DNA of 59,723 nucleotides from an uncultured Peptoniphilus sp. (GCF_946998875.1 NZ_CAMQAY010000006.1:1-59723); one strand, 5' to 3'; positions 34,158 to 43,166 are shown, numbered from the stretch's first letter. Notes: generated by a model not told the origin, from the sequence alone. Made by a program: numbers and translations.

Positions 34158-35951
34158 GTCTTTAATAACTGTTCCGTGATTTCTAGGATTATTTGTGTTT
34201 AAAATTTTTATGGTAATATTTTTTTCTTCAACAGGTTTAATGGCATCGCCTTGGTAAACTTGTGCGCCCTTATCTATTATTTCCTTTAGCTCTTTAAAAT
34301 TTAGCTTGTCAATTGTCTTTGCGTCAGGGTCCTTATTGGGGTCTGAAGTCATTATTCCATTTACATCAGTCCAGTTTTCGTAGACTTTTGAGTCTAGGGC
34401 GTAGGCTATAAGGCTACCTGTGTAGTCACTGCCACCTCTTGTGAAAGTTACAATGTCGCCATTGTTGTCGCTGCCATAAAAGCCTGGCACCACAGCCTTT
34501 TGGTTGTCGCCAATGTGATTTCTTATTGCTTCTCTTGATTTTTTTAAATCAACTTGTCCCTCTTCATCAAAAATTATTAAGTCCTTGGCATCTATAAAGT
34601 CGTAATCTAAATATTTTGCCATTAGTTTTGCATTTAAAAACTCACCTCTGCTGACGATAAAGTCCTTGTTATTTGAATTTTTTATCTGGTCAAAGACAAA
34701 TTTTAATTCCTCATCCCAAAATTCTTCTAGCTTTAAGTCCTCTGCAATTTCAGAAAATCTTTTTTCAATTTTTACAAGTTGGGTGTCCCTATAAACTCTT
34801 TGGGCAGCTAGTTCATCTTCAAGAGATTTTATAATTTTTTCAAGGTCCTCAATTTTTTTATTTTTATCAGATAGAGAAATTAATTCGTCTGTAACCTTTG
34901 TGTCTTCTTTAAATCTTCTTCCCGGTGCAGAAACTACTATGACATCTCTATCTTCTTTTGAGAAAATAATTTTTTTCACCTTGGCAAATTGTCCTGCATC
35001 CTTTAAAGAGCTGCCGCCAAATTTTGAAACAGACTTGCCTTCTATTGTTTCAATGGCAAAAGGTGTCTCTTGATATACGCAGTAGTTTAGCCAGTTGGAG
35101 AAGAACAAGTTTCCTGCAGATCTCCACCTAATTTTTATTTCCTTCTTTGGGTCATTGTCCTCATAATAATTTTGCGGTGGAGCAATTTTCTTGCCCTGAG
35201 AAATATCTCTGATGTATTCATTGTGTAATGTGTCCTTGTCATATTCCCAGTGGCCAAAGTTAAATACAAAGCGGTTGTCCTTTGTTGTCACAAGGGAAAC
35301 TCCAGTGTCAGGCCTTGCTGCGATGACTTCTAAATCATCAAAGCCCTCAAAATCTTCTGCGTCAACATAAGTATGTCTTGATGTTGGAACTAAAAATGTG
35401 TCGTCAAAACCCTTGACGATTTTATTGTCCTTTAGCTTATCAAATTCAAAGACGCCAAATATTTTTCCATTAGAAACCTTGTGGTCAATGTTGTAATAGT
35501 GATAGAGGGCTGCTTGGGCTGACCAGCATATAAACATTGTGGAGTAGACATTTTCCTTGGCAAATTCAAAAATTGTCTTTAATTCGTCCCAATATTTAAT
35601 TTCTTCATAGGCAATAGTTTCAATTGGTGCTCCAGTTATTATCATTGCGTCGTACTTCTTGTGCTTAATGTCTTCATAGGTTTTATAAAAGGCCTTTAGT
35701 CTTTTTAAATCGCTATTTGTTGGATTGTAGGACTCCATTCTCACAAGATCAATATTTATTTGAAGGGCTGTGTTAGATAACATTCTCAAAAGTTGAAGCT
35801 CTGTCTCTTCCTTTTTTGGCATTAAATTTACAATGGCAATGCTAAGAGGTCTTATGTCCTGCTCCTTAGCAGATGAATCTCTCATTGTAAAAATATTTTC
35901 TCTCTCTAAAACTTCTTCAACTATTAAATCTTTAGGTATTATTAAAGGCAT
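34155..35951 (-). CDS. fused homoserine O-acyltransferase (MetA) - aspartokinase catalytic domain
   Basis: A single 598-residue frame joins two enzymes. Residues 1-about 300 are a complete MetA: INLMPKK-like VNLMPKKEETE, Cys142 in FICWSAQAAL, and His234/Glu236 in NFGHWEYD. Glu111 in GAPIETIAYEE is the residue that favours acetyl-CoA over succinyl-CoA in characterised relatives. Residues about 304-598 are an aspartokinase: SKFGGSSLKDAG, FTRGGSDYTGS, ENWTDVNGIMTSDPN and VEEKNITIKILNTNNP. The kinase stops where ACT domains would begin. The predicted products are O-acetylhomoserine and aspartyl phosphate. It is expressed behind a T-box leader. No stop or shift separates the halves. Confidence 0.92.
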   Translation of the reverse strand: MPLIIPKDLIVEEVLERENIFTMRDSSAKEQDIRPLSIAIVNLMPKKEETELQLLRMLSNTALQINIDLVRMESYNPTNSDLKRLKAFYKTYEDIKHKKYDAMIITGAPIETIAYEEIKYWDELKTIFEFAKENVYSTMFICWSAQAALYHYYNIDHKVSNGKIFGVFEFDKLKDNKIVKGFDDTFLVPTSRHTYVDAEDFEGFDDLEVIAARPDTGVSLVTTKDNRFVFNFGHWEYDKDTLHNEYIRDISQGKKIAPPQNYYEDNDPKKEIKIRWRSAGNLFFSNWLNYCVYQETPFAIETIEGKSVSKFGGSSLKDAGQFAKVKKIIFSKEDRDVIVVSAPGRRFKEDTKVTDELISLSDKNKKIEDLEKIIKSLEDELAAQRVYRDTQLVKIEKRFSEIAEDLKLEEFWDEELKFVFDQIKNSNNKDFIVSRGEFLNAKLMAKYLDYDFIDAKDLIIFDEEGQVDLKKSREAIRNHIGDNQKAVVPGFYGSDNNGDIVTFTRGGSDYTGSLIAYALDSKVYENWTDVNGIMTSDPNKDPDAKTIDKLNFKELKEIIDKGAQVYQGDAIKPVEEKNITIKILNTNNPRNHGTVIKD

Positions 35952-36024
35952 TTACTTATTCCTCTCCTCTATAAAATTTGTACTTGTGAGTAAATTTAAA
36001 TTTTTAGCTGGCTTTATAAAATAA

Positions 36025-36271
36025 AAAAACTCCCGTCCCATAAGGACGAAAGCTTCGTGTTACCACCTTAATTCTCCCTTATCTCGCAATAAGGGACTCT
36101 TCAAGTACTGCCATACTCTATCGCTATAACGGGCGAGCCCGTACTCATCTAAATATCGACAAGCACTCGAGAAAGACCATGTTCGCTTATTTTTCTTCTA
36201 CTTCTTTCACCAAACGAAGCTCTCTGTAATCAGTCCAACAAGTTACTCTTCTCTCTGTTGAGTTTAAATTT
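36025..36271 (-). promoter_or_regulatory. T-box leader of the metA-aspartokinase gene, probable methionine specifier
   Basis: The antiterminator motif AAGGTGGTAACACG is at 36056-36069 on the minus strand. It contains TGGT, whose last base would pair with discriminator A. The competing terminator has a nine-pair stem (CTTTCGTCC with GGACGGGAG) and T7 near 36024-36053. Stem I begins near AGAGAGC and ends near CTCGAGTG. The specifier loop reads GCGAACATGG, giving ATG (36178-36180) as the best codon, which fits the methionine-pathway gene. Uncharged tRNA would stabilise the antiterminator and switch the gene on. Confidence 0.88.
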
Positions 36272-36277
36272 TATACT

Positions 36278-36306
36278 ATGATAGCATTTAATAATCTTTA
36301 TGTCAA
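36278..36306 (-). promoter_or_regulatory. sigma-A promoter of the T-box transcript
   Basis: TTGACA (36301-36306), 17-nt spacer, TATCAT (36278-36283). The transcript would start near 36271, about 320 nt before the start codon. Confidence 0.75.
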
Positions 36307-36463
36307 ATAATTTTCTTTTTATTTAAAATCAAAAATTTTTGTCAGGAACTTTTTGCAAGTGAGGCAAAATTTTAAAGTAGGGCATAATCTTTTACCTTAT
36401 AAAATTTTTATTGTGAATAAGTTTTTAAGATGCATAAATTTTTTAGGTGAGCTCTTATAAAAG

Positions 36464-36490
36464 TAAAAAAAGAGAGACCGCAGTCTCTCT
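36464..36490 (-). terminator. terminator of the citrate lyase operon
   Basis: AGAGAGAC and GTCTCTCT arms, four-base loop, T run on the minus strand. Between it and the T-box promoter (36307-36463) I see no gene. Confidence 0.9.
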
Positions 36491-36511
36491 TAATAGTATG
36501 GTTTATTTTCT

Positions 36512-38059
36512 TTAAGCTTCCTTATTAATTACATCAATTATAGAGCCATCTCTATATTCTACAACTGCAACTACTTCGTCAGAGAACTTAATTTCTTCAG
36601 GTTTACCTGTAAGTTTTTCTGCCATTTGTTGCAATTCTTTGATGTCTTTAATTTCAAGTCCAGCTTCTTCAAATTTTTCAATTAAATCTTTTCTCTTTGG
36701 ATTAACAGCAATGCCGTAGTCTGTACATACTACATCAACGGATTCGCCTGGTGTACAAACTGTTGTAACTTTATCCATGATAATTGGATTTCTTGACCTT
36801 ACAAGTGGTGCAAGGATAAGTGACATCTTTGCTCCAGGTGCAGTATCTTGGTGTCCACCAACTGCTTGGTTAATAACTCCATCTGATCTTGTCATTACAT
36901 TGACATTGAAGTCTGTGTCGATTTCTAGTGCGCCAAGTAGTACGAAGTCAAGAGTGTTAACTGCTGGTGTTGGGTTATTTGGATTTGCATAAGATGATGC
37001 TGTTTGTTCAAAGTGCTTTGGATTTTCGCGAATTGATCTTACTGCATCAAGGTCAAAGGATTGTGTATCGTAAATACCATCGATTAGACCTTCTTCAAGC
37101 ATTGTTACCATATATCCAGTGATTCCACCAAGTGCCATTGATGCTTTTATGTTGTCCTTCTTCATTTCTTCACGAAGGATTTTTGCCACTGCAAGTGTTG
37201 AACCTGCAGCTCCAGTTTGGAATCTAAAGCCATCTTTATAAAGTCCAGATGCTTTAATTGCCTTTACAGCATTATTTGCAATTAATAAATCTCTTGGGTT
37301 GTCGTTAAATCTAATTGAGCCAGAAACAATTCCCTTTGGATCTCCAATGGCATCAACTTTAACTACATAATCAACATACATCATGCCAATTGATGCAGGA
37401 ATATTTGGAAATGGTACAAGATTATCTGTGATTGCAATTACACAGTCAGCATACTGTGCATCAACAATGGCATAACCTAGTGAGCCACAAGCAGCTTTTC
37501 CCTCTCTACCATTCATGTTGCCGTATTCGTCACAAGATGGTGCAGCTAAAAAGGCTACATCAATGTGAAGTTCGCCATCTTCAATTGCTCTTGCACGACC
37601 ACCGTGAGAACGAATTATACATGGTTTTTTAAGGATTCCCCCAGAAATTTTTTCTCCAAGTTCTCCCCTAAGTCCAGATGATTGAATGCCAGTGATTACA
37701 CCTTTCTCAATTAGTGGAATTAGTTTGTCGTGGCAAGGTGAAAGTGATGATGGAGCAAGAGTTAAGTCCTTAATGCCCATATCCGCAATAACTTGCATAA
37801 CCATATTTACAACATAGTCACCATTTCTTAGGTGGTGGTGGAAGGAAATTGTCATTCCATCTTTAAGTCCACTTTTCTTTACAGCTTCTTCAATAGAGCC
37901 TAAAAGTTTACTTTCGTCTCTTCTTCCATATCTAATTTTTGGAGAAGCCTTTCTATCAGTTCTAAGATATTTGCCTTCGCCTTTAAAGGGAACAAGTTCG
38001 CCAATGCCTTCAAGGTATTCAGGGATATCTCTTCCTACTGCATTTTTATTATAGTTCAT
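36512..38059 (-). CDS. citF: citrate lyase alpha subunit
   Basis: Citrate:acetyl-ACP transferase subunit of citrate lyase, which exchanges citrate for acetate on the CitD prosthetic group. About 515 residues, the usual length. Family stretches include GMTISFHHHLRNGDYVVN, GGRARAIEDGELHIDVAFLAAPSCDEYGN, RFQTGAAGSTLAVAK, and GGHQDTAPGAKMSLILAPL near the C-terminus. The ATG at 38059 has GGAGG six bases upstream and overlaps the end of citE, so translation is coupled. Last gene of the citS-citD-citE-citF operon. Confidence 0.96.
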   Translation of the reverse strand: MNYNKNAVGRDIPEYLEGIGELVPFKGEGKYLRTDRKASPKIRYGRRDESKLLGSIEEAVKKSGLKDGMTISFHHHLRNGDYVVNMVMQVIADMGIKDLTLAPSSLSPCHDKLIPLIEKGVITGIQSSGLRGELGEKISGGILKKPCIIRSHGGRARAIEDGELHIDVAFLAAPSCDEYGNMNGREGKAACGSLGYAIVDAQYADCVIAITDNLVPFPNIPASIGMMYVDYVVKVDAIGDPKGIVSGSIRFNDNPRDLLIANNAVKAIKASGLYKDGFRFQTGAAGSTLAVAKILREEMKKDNIKASMALGGITGYMVTMLEEGLIDGIYDTQSFDLDAVRSIRENPKHFEQTASSYANPNNPTPAVNTLDFVLLGALEIDTDFNVNVMTRSDGVINQAVGGHQDTAPGAKMSLILAPLVRSRNPIIMDKVTTVCTPGESVDVVCTDYGIAVNPKRKDLIEKFEEAGLEIKDIKELQQMAEKLTGKPEEIKFSDEVVAVVEYRDGSIIDVINKEA

Positions 38060-38948
38060 CAATATCCTCCTTCTTTAGCACTCCACTTGCAACTGCAAGG
38101 TCAAGAACTCTTTGTGCACCAGCAATAACTGGATAGTCAACCATTTTTCCGTCAACTGTTATAACTCCAGAGCCCTTTCTTTCAGCTTCCTTTGAACCGG
38201 CTATAATTCTTAGTGACTTAGTAATGTCCTTTTCAGTTGGTGTGTAAACTTCATTTACAACAGCAATTTGTTTAGGGTGAATTACAGACTTGCCATCAAA
38301 GCCAAGGTCCTTTATAAATTGAACTTCTTCTCTAAATGCATCCATATCGCTTAAGTTTGTGTTAACTGTATCGAAACAAGCAATGCCTGCATTTCTTGCT
38401 GCAAGTACAATTTGACTTCTTGCTGCAAAAAGTTCCCAACCATGCTTAGACCTTTGTGTCTTTAAGTTTGTAACATAGTCGGCAGCTCCAAGGGCAATAC
38501 CCATCATTCTAGGTGATGCCTTGGCAATATCAACTGCATTAATTACACCAGTTGGAGATTCAATGGCAGCCATCATAAGAGTTCTACCAAGGCAGCCCAT
38601 TTCTTCTTCCACTTCAGTTATTATTTCATCTACATCTTTAACATCTTGTGCAGTTTCTGATTTTGGTAATCTAATTACATCTACTCCAGCTTTAACCACT
38701 GCCTTAATATCTTCACGTCCAAAAGGTGTGTCAAGGGCATTTATTCTTACAACAACTTCAGTTTTTCCGTAGTCTAAAGTTTTAAGTGCATTGTAAACTA
38801 AAAATCTTGCCGCATCTTTTTGATTGATACTCGTTGCATCTTCAAGGTCGATCATAATTGAATCAGGGCCATAAATGTGAGCATCAGTGATGTTTGCAGG
38901 ATTGTTACCTGGAAGAAACATCATTGTTCTTCTTAATCTCTCTTTCAA
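38049..38948 (-). CDS. citE: citrate lyase beta subunit
   Basis: Citryl-ACP lyase subunit that splits citryl-ACP into acetyl-ACP and oxaloacetate. 299 residues of the HpcH/HpaI TIM-barrel fold. The N-terminus LRRTMMFLPGNNPANI is typical. The metal-binding acids lie in MIDLEDAT and in AAIESPTGVINAVDIA. The C-terminal HPKQIAVVNEVYTPT is the family ending. It starts at a TTG (38948) whose ribosome site GGAGC overlaps the citD stop. Confidence 0.96.
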   Translation of the reverse strand: MKERLRRTMMFLPGNNPANITDAHIYGPDSIMIDLEDATSINQKDAARFLVYNALKTLDYGKTEVVVRINALDTPFGREDIKAVVKAGVDVIRLPKSETAQDVKDVDEIITEVEEEMGCLGRTLMMAAIESPTGVINAVDIAKASPRMMGIALGAADYVTNLKTQRSKHGWELFAARSQIVLAARNAGIACFDTVNTNLSDMDAFREEVQFIKDLGFDGKSVIHPKQIAVVNEVYTPTEKDITKSLRIIAGSKEAERKGSGVITVDGKMVDYPVIAGAQRVLDLAVASGVLKKEDIDEL

Positions 38949-38952
38949 AATA

Positions 38953-39234
38953 TCAGCTCCAATTATATTCTGTACTTTCAGCTGCTCTAAAGCATGCTGC
39001 TTCTACTCTTGCTTTAATAGTGTAGTCCAAGGCTCCCTTGTCTACTGCTGTAACTTTTGCGTTTTCTACCTTTAATTCTTCTAAGGTCTCTCTAATAACT
39101 TTTTCAATTTGTTTGCCAAATTGTTTTTTCACTGAACTTTCTAGTTCAATGGAAATGCCTTCGCCGTTGTCAACTGTTATTAAAATATCATTTGACTCAA
39201 GAGTTCCAGCCATTGCTTCTTTTTTTAGTTTCAA
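38953..39234 (-). CDS. citD: citrate lyase acyl carrier protein (gamma subunit)
   Basis: 93-residue carrier that bears the 2'-(5''-phosphoribosyl)-3'-dephospho-CoA group. Ser14 in AGTLESNDILI is at exactly the position modified in characterised CitD proteins. The start is a TTG at 39234 with GGAGGG upstream. It is cotranscribed with citE and citF; the enzymes that make and attach the group (CitG, CitX) and acetylate it (CitC) are encoded at 46.4-48.8 kb. Confidence 0.95.
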   Translation of the reverse strand: MKLKKEAMAGTLESNDILITVDNGEGISIELESSVKKQFGKQIEKVIRETLEELKVENAKVTAVDKGALDYTIKARVEAACFRAAESTEYNWS

Positions 39235-39248
39235 AAATATCCCTCCTA

Positions 39249-40538
39249 CTACATGAGCGTTCCAAAGAGTATTGATCCTATAACAAGTATAATACCTCCA
39301 CCAAGTCTTGATGAAAGTTGTGCATAAGAAATTAAATCCATTCTGTCAGCTGCTCCAAGAACTGCCAAGTCACCAGATCCACCTCTGTTTGCCATACAAA
39401 GTCCTGCAGTAACAGCTGAGTCAACAAAGAAGAATCCTACAAGGTGTCCAACAAGTCCTGAACCAATAACAGCGCCAACAACAATTAAAAATGACATAAC
39501 AACATTTCCAAAAGTGATAGCGTCTCTTAGTTCAACTAAGTCAGTTTCAACACCAACCCCAACCATAATTAAGATTACAATGTTTTTTGTAAAGAAAGAT
39601 TGAACTTCCTTAGCAGCTTGTCTAAGTGGTCCAGGAACAATTCCAAGTCCATTAGCAAGAGCAACAATAATAATCATAAAGGCAAAGGGATGAATTGGCA
39701 CTGAAGGAACTAGTGGATCCCAAACTTTATCAGCTACAAGTCTACCTAGTTGGTAGAAAGTAAGAGCCATTAAAATTGCTCCAGCGTAGTCCTTTAATTG
39801 TGTAGTGAACTTTTCTTCATTTTGTTCAATTTCAGGAGCTGATCTCATAAGAGTTTTCTTATCTCCTGTAAGGCCTGTCTTACTGTTACCAATCTTATTT
39901 AAAATACCACCAGCAATAATAGCGAAGATATTTGCAATTGTAAGAATTGAAATAGCAAAGCCATAGTAGTTCGCAGCAGCATCTCCAGTAACTCTTTCAT
40001 AAATTTGACTTAGAGGAACTGCACCTGCACCGTTACCTCCGCCCATTACTGGAAGAACATACTTTAAAACAGTTTCAGATGGAGAAACTCCAAAGAAAAG
40101 TCCACCAATAATACCAAGAATGGCAGCACCTAAAACTCCACCAAGGATTGCTGGAATATATCCTGCAAAAGACTTGATCATAAGATCTCTATTAAGTCCT
40201 AGAAGTGAACCAGAGATAAGCATTATGATAAAGAAGTTTAATAGTCCCATAGGCTTTGAGTTAACAGCTGAAATAAGTTCTACATATTCTTCTGGTATAA
40301 CATTTAGATAAACTAGAACTGCTGCACCTAAGAAGGCAAGAACAAGTCCACCGCCAACATAAGTATTCCAGATTGGAATAATCTCTCCAATTTCATATAA
40401 AATAATACCTATTGCGAACATAAGGGCAACGCCGCCCGCTAAATCTTTTGACAAAACTCCCGTGTATGTTGCTATGAAAACAATTATTGCTAAAACCAAT
40501 AACATTGGAAGGTTAAGTCCAAAATATTTTTTCTTCAT
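39249..40538 (-). CDS. 2-hydroxycarboxylate transporter family permease (CitS-like)
   Basis: Sodium- or proton-coupled citrate/malate carrier of the 2HCT family, 429 residues, about eleven membrane segments. The two GGxG reentrant-loop signatures are visible as VMGGGNGAGAVPLSQIY and ANRGGSGDLAVLGAADRM. Its place directly upstream of citDEF points to citrate as substrate. The ATG at 40538 has GGAGG upstream and gives the usual start; a longer frame to 40586 lacks a ribosome site. Coupling ion and exact substrate are inferred. Confidence 0.9.
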   Translation of the reverse strand: MKKKYFGLNLPMLLVLAIIVFIATYTGVLSKDLAGGVALMFAIGIILYEIGEIIPIWNTYVGGGLVLAFLGAAVLVYLNVIPEEYVELISAVNSKPMGLLNFFIIMLISGSLLGLNRDLMIKSFAGYIPAILGGVLGAAILGIIGGLFFGVSPSETVLKYVLPVMGGGNGAGAVPLSQIYERVTGDAAANYYGFAISILTIANIFAIIAGGILNKIGNSKTGLTGDKKTLMRSAPEIEQNEEKFTTQLKDYAGAILMALTFYQLGRLVADKVWDPLVPSVPIHPFAFMIIIVALANGLGIVPGPLRQAAKEVQSFFTKNIVILIMVGVGVETDLVELRDAITFGNVVMSFLIVVGAVIGSGLVGHLVGFFFVDSAVTAGLCMANRGGSGDLAVLGAADRMDLISYAQLSSRLGGGIILVIGSILFGTLM

Positions 40539-40566
40539 AGAAAAAACCTCCTTTACATTTACTTTT

Positions 40567-40596
40567 ATAATACCCCAAAAACTCATTGTTACGCAA
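40567..40596 (-). promoter_or_regulatory. promoter of citS-like-citD-citE-citF
   Basis: TTGCGT (40591-40596), 18-nt spacer, TATTAT (40567-40572) on the minus strand. Confidence 0.55.
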
Positions 40597-40621
40597 TAAG
40601 ATAGAGCCTATTTCTCGCACT

Positions 40622-40644
40622 CTACAGCAAATGTTATGTTGTAG
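40622..40644. promoter_or_regulatory. candidate LysR-type operator upstream of citrate operon
   Basis: CTACAGCA, seven bases, TGTTGTAG: 8-bp arms with one mismatch, placed about 26 bp upstream of the -35. The spacing fits an activator site for the neighbouring LysR protein, but binding is inferred. Confidence 0.5.
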
Positions 40645-40694
40645 GTTCAACAAAATAATTTTGTGGTAACGCTTCTAAATTAGTAATAAATTTT

Positions 40695-40721
40695 AAAAAA
40701 GCAAGGTCATTGCTTGCTTTT
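40695..40721 (-). terminator. terminator of lysR gene
   Basis: AAAAGCAAG and CTTGCTTTT arms, seven-base loop, T run on the minus strand. It separates the regulator from the citrate operon. Confidence 0.85.
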
Positions 40722-40809
40722 CTTTAAATTTATTAGGTTAATATATTGAATTAATTTTACTTTGAAAAACAAGAATTACTTTAATAAAAGCAGTCCTTTA
40801 AAATTAAAT

Positions 40810-41727
40810 TTATTTAAAAAACCTTTTTACCTCATCTATAAAAACTTTAGTAGCTTGGGACTTGTATATATCTGGGATTGTTAGAATTGCAGTGTACCAA
40901 ATATTTTCTTCTGTATCAGATAAATTAAAACTGTCATAACTTTTATCTTGGCTAAAGATGTTTAAATAGTCCTTGGGTATTATAGTAATCCCCATTCCAT
41001 TGGCAGCAAGTCTTTTTGCGGTTTCAAAGTTTTTTGTAGTAAAGACAACTTCTGGGTTTATTCCATAAGATTTTATCGTTCTATCTTGAACCTTTCTTAT
41101 GCCCTTATTAATATCTAGAAGTATAAATTTTTCTCCTTCAAGATCTCTCAAATCCACATAACTTTTTCCATTTTTAATTTTTATTTTGTCTGAATTTATT
41201 AAATAACCTTTAGGAGTTACTAAGAGAAATTCGTCTTCCTTTAGGATTTCATAATTTATTTTCTCATTCATTTCCTTTTTATGGACATGAGTGAGTGCAA
41301 AATCAACATTTCCACCTAAGACCAAATTTTCAAGTACCCTTGTATTTTCTTCCCTAATAATTATCTCTACATTTGGATAATTTTTGTTAAAATCTGGCAG
41401 AATCTTGGGAAGAATATTCATACCCATATATCTTGCTATGCCTATGACCAGCCTTCCTGCCTTTAACTCATTTATATGAGTTATTTCAGACTTGAAGTCG
41501 CTGTAAATATCTAGTATCTCCTTTGCCATGAGATAATATTTTTCTCCTGCATAGGTTAATTTCATTCCCCTTGGCTCACGAATAAATAAATGTGTGCCCA
41601 ATTCCCTTTCTATTCTTTGAAGAGCCTGGCTAAGACTTGGTTGAGCAATAAAAAGCTCTTCTGCCGCCTTAGAAATTGACTGTGTATCAGCTATAGTTTT
41701 AATATAAAGCAATTCTTTGTCGTTCAT
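40810..41727 (-). CDS. LysR family transcriptional regulator (probable citrate-region regulator)
   Basis: 305-residue DNA-binding regulator. The winged helix-turn-helix is at about 1-60 (LLYIKTIADTQSISKAAEELFIAQPSLSQALQRIERELG). It is followed by the periplasmic-binding-like effector domain (RLVIGIARYMGMNILPKILPDF). It sits between the citrate lyase operon and a divergent CitMHS gene, so it is likely to control one or both in response to citrate or a related acid. That role is inferred from position. Confidence 0.9.
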   Translation of the reverse strand: MNDKELLYIKTIADTQSISKAAEELFIAQPSLSQALQRIERELGTHLFIREPRGMKLTYAGEKYYLMAKEILDIYSDFKSEITHINELKAGRLVIGIARYMGMNILPKILPDFNKNYPNVEIIIREENTRVLENLVLGGNVDFALTHVHKKEMNEKINYEILKEDEFLLVTPKGYLINSDKIKIKNGKSYVDLRDLEGEKFILLDINKGIRKVQDRTIKSYGINPEVVFTTKNFETAKRLAANGMGITIIPKDYLNIFSQDKSYDSFNLSDTEENIWYTAILTIPDIYKSQATKVFIDEVKRFFK

Positions 41728-41775
41728 AATCCACTCCCATAGTTAAAAACTATATGACATATTTTTAATTCATAT

Positions 41776-41804
41776 TTGTTATATGGCTTCTTTAGTACGA
41801 TAAT
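41776..41804 (+). promoter_or_regulatory. promoter of CitMHS gene
   Basis: TTGTTA, 17-nt spacer, GATAAT in the divergent lysR-citM space. AT-rich half-sites (CATAT ... ATATG) lie across the -35 and may be regulator contacts. Confidence 0.5.
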
Positions 41805-41854
41805 ATTTTATATATATGAAGACTTTATGTCAATTACATAACGGGAGGTAAATT

Positions 41855-43153
41855 ATGTTATCATTAGTAGGTTTTTTATTAGTTTTAGCAATTATAGTTT
41901 TGCTATTAAAGGGAAAGATGAGTCCCATTGTTGTTCTTGTTTTAATTCCTAGTTTAGCTGCTCTTTTAATTGGAACTAATATTGCCGATCTTAAAGAAAT
42001 GATTGGCGCAGGAATGAAAACAGTTTCTAACAACTCTATTTTATTTATTTTCTCCATTATATTCTTCTGCATTATGAGTGATGTTGGAGTATTTGATGTC
42101 ATAGTAGATAAACTTGTTGCTATGGCGGGAGAAAATGTTATTGCAATTACAGTTGCAACAGGAATAATAGGTATAATAGCTCACCTTGACGGTGCTACAG
42201 CAACAACTGTACTTATTACTATCCCAACAATGTATCCTATATACAAGAGAATGGGAATAAGACCTCAAGTTTTACTTTGTTTAACTGCTTGTGCCATGGG
42301 TGTTATGAACCTTTTACCATGGGGTGGACCCGTTGCAAGAGCTGCCACAGTTCTTGGAGTTGATGCAACTGGACTTTGGTTAAAATTAATTCCAATTCAA
42401 ATTTTTGGTATAGTTTCTACAATAACTTTGGCTGTTATCCTCGGTACTATAGAGAAGAAAAGAGGAGCAGGAACAACTTTGAAAATTGAATCTTCAGTTG
42501 TTGAAAAGACTAAAGAAGAACTTGACCCAAGATTTAAGAAGCTTCTTCCATTAAATATTATTTTAACTATTGCTGTAATTGGTCTTTTAATGGTCGATGT
42601 CCTTCAATCTTATTATGTATTTATGATTGGACTATCTCTTGCTCTTTGCATTAACTATCCTAACCTTAAGGCACAAAATGAAAAAATCAAGGAGCACGCT
42701 GCATCTGCTTTAACTATCTCCGCAACAATTTTATCAGCAGGTATTATGGTCGGTATAATGGACGGAACTGGAATGATTGAAGCAATGGCAATTACTCTTA
42801 CAAATATTATTCCTAGTGCCCTTGGCAGGTTTACTCACTTAATCTTTGGATTCCTAGCACTTCCTATGGGAATGTTAGTAGGTACTGATGCATACTTCTT
42901 TGGACTAATGCCACCAATTATTGAAGTTGGAAAGGCTTTTGGCGTAGAAGGAATAAACACAGCAATGGCTATGTTAATTGGAAAGAACGTATCTCTAATG
43001 ATATCTCCACTGGTTCCTGCAACATATCTTGCACTTGGACTAGTTGAAGATCTAGAATTAAAGGACCACATTAAGTTCTCTTTCAAATATCTATACCCTG
43101 TATCCGTTTTAATGGTTATAGCTGGTCTAGTATTTGGAATAATACATCTATAA
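41855..43153 (+). CDS. CitMHS family citrate-metal:H+ symporter
   Basis: 432-residue inner-membrane carrier with about eleven helices. The family is recognised from IAHLDGATATTVLITIPTMYPIYKRMGIRP, then GVMNLLPWGGPVARAATVLG, and PLVPATYLALGLVEDLELKDHIKFSFKY near the end. Characterised members take up citrate complexed with Mg2+ or Ca2+. This is a second, unrelated citrate carrier next to the 2HCT one. GGGAGG precedes the ATG. Divergent from lysR and closed by its own terminator. Confidence 0.9.
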   Translation: MLSLVGFLLVLAIIVLLLKGKMSPIVVLVLIPSLAALLIGTNIADLKEMIGAGMKTVSNNSILFIFSIIFFCIMSDVGVFDVIVDKLVAMAGENVIAITVATGIIGIIAHLDGATATTVLITIPTMYPIYKRMGIRPQVLLCLTACAMGVMNLLPWGGPVARAATVLGVDATGLWLKLIPIQIFGIVSTITLAVILGTIEKKRGAGTTLKIESSVVEKTKEELDPRFKKLLPLNIILTIAVIGLLMVDVLQSYYVFMIGLSLALCINYPNLKAQNEKIKEHAASALTISATILSAGIMVGIMDGTGMIEAMAITLTNIIPSALGRFTHLIFGFLALPMGMLVGTDAYFFGLMPPIIEVGKAFGVEGINTAMAMLIGKNVSLMISPLVPATYLALGLVEDLELKDHIKFSFKYLYPVSVLMVIAGLVFGIIHL

Positions 43154-43166
43154 AGTTAAGATTAAA

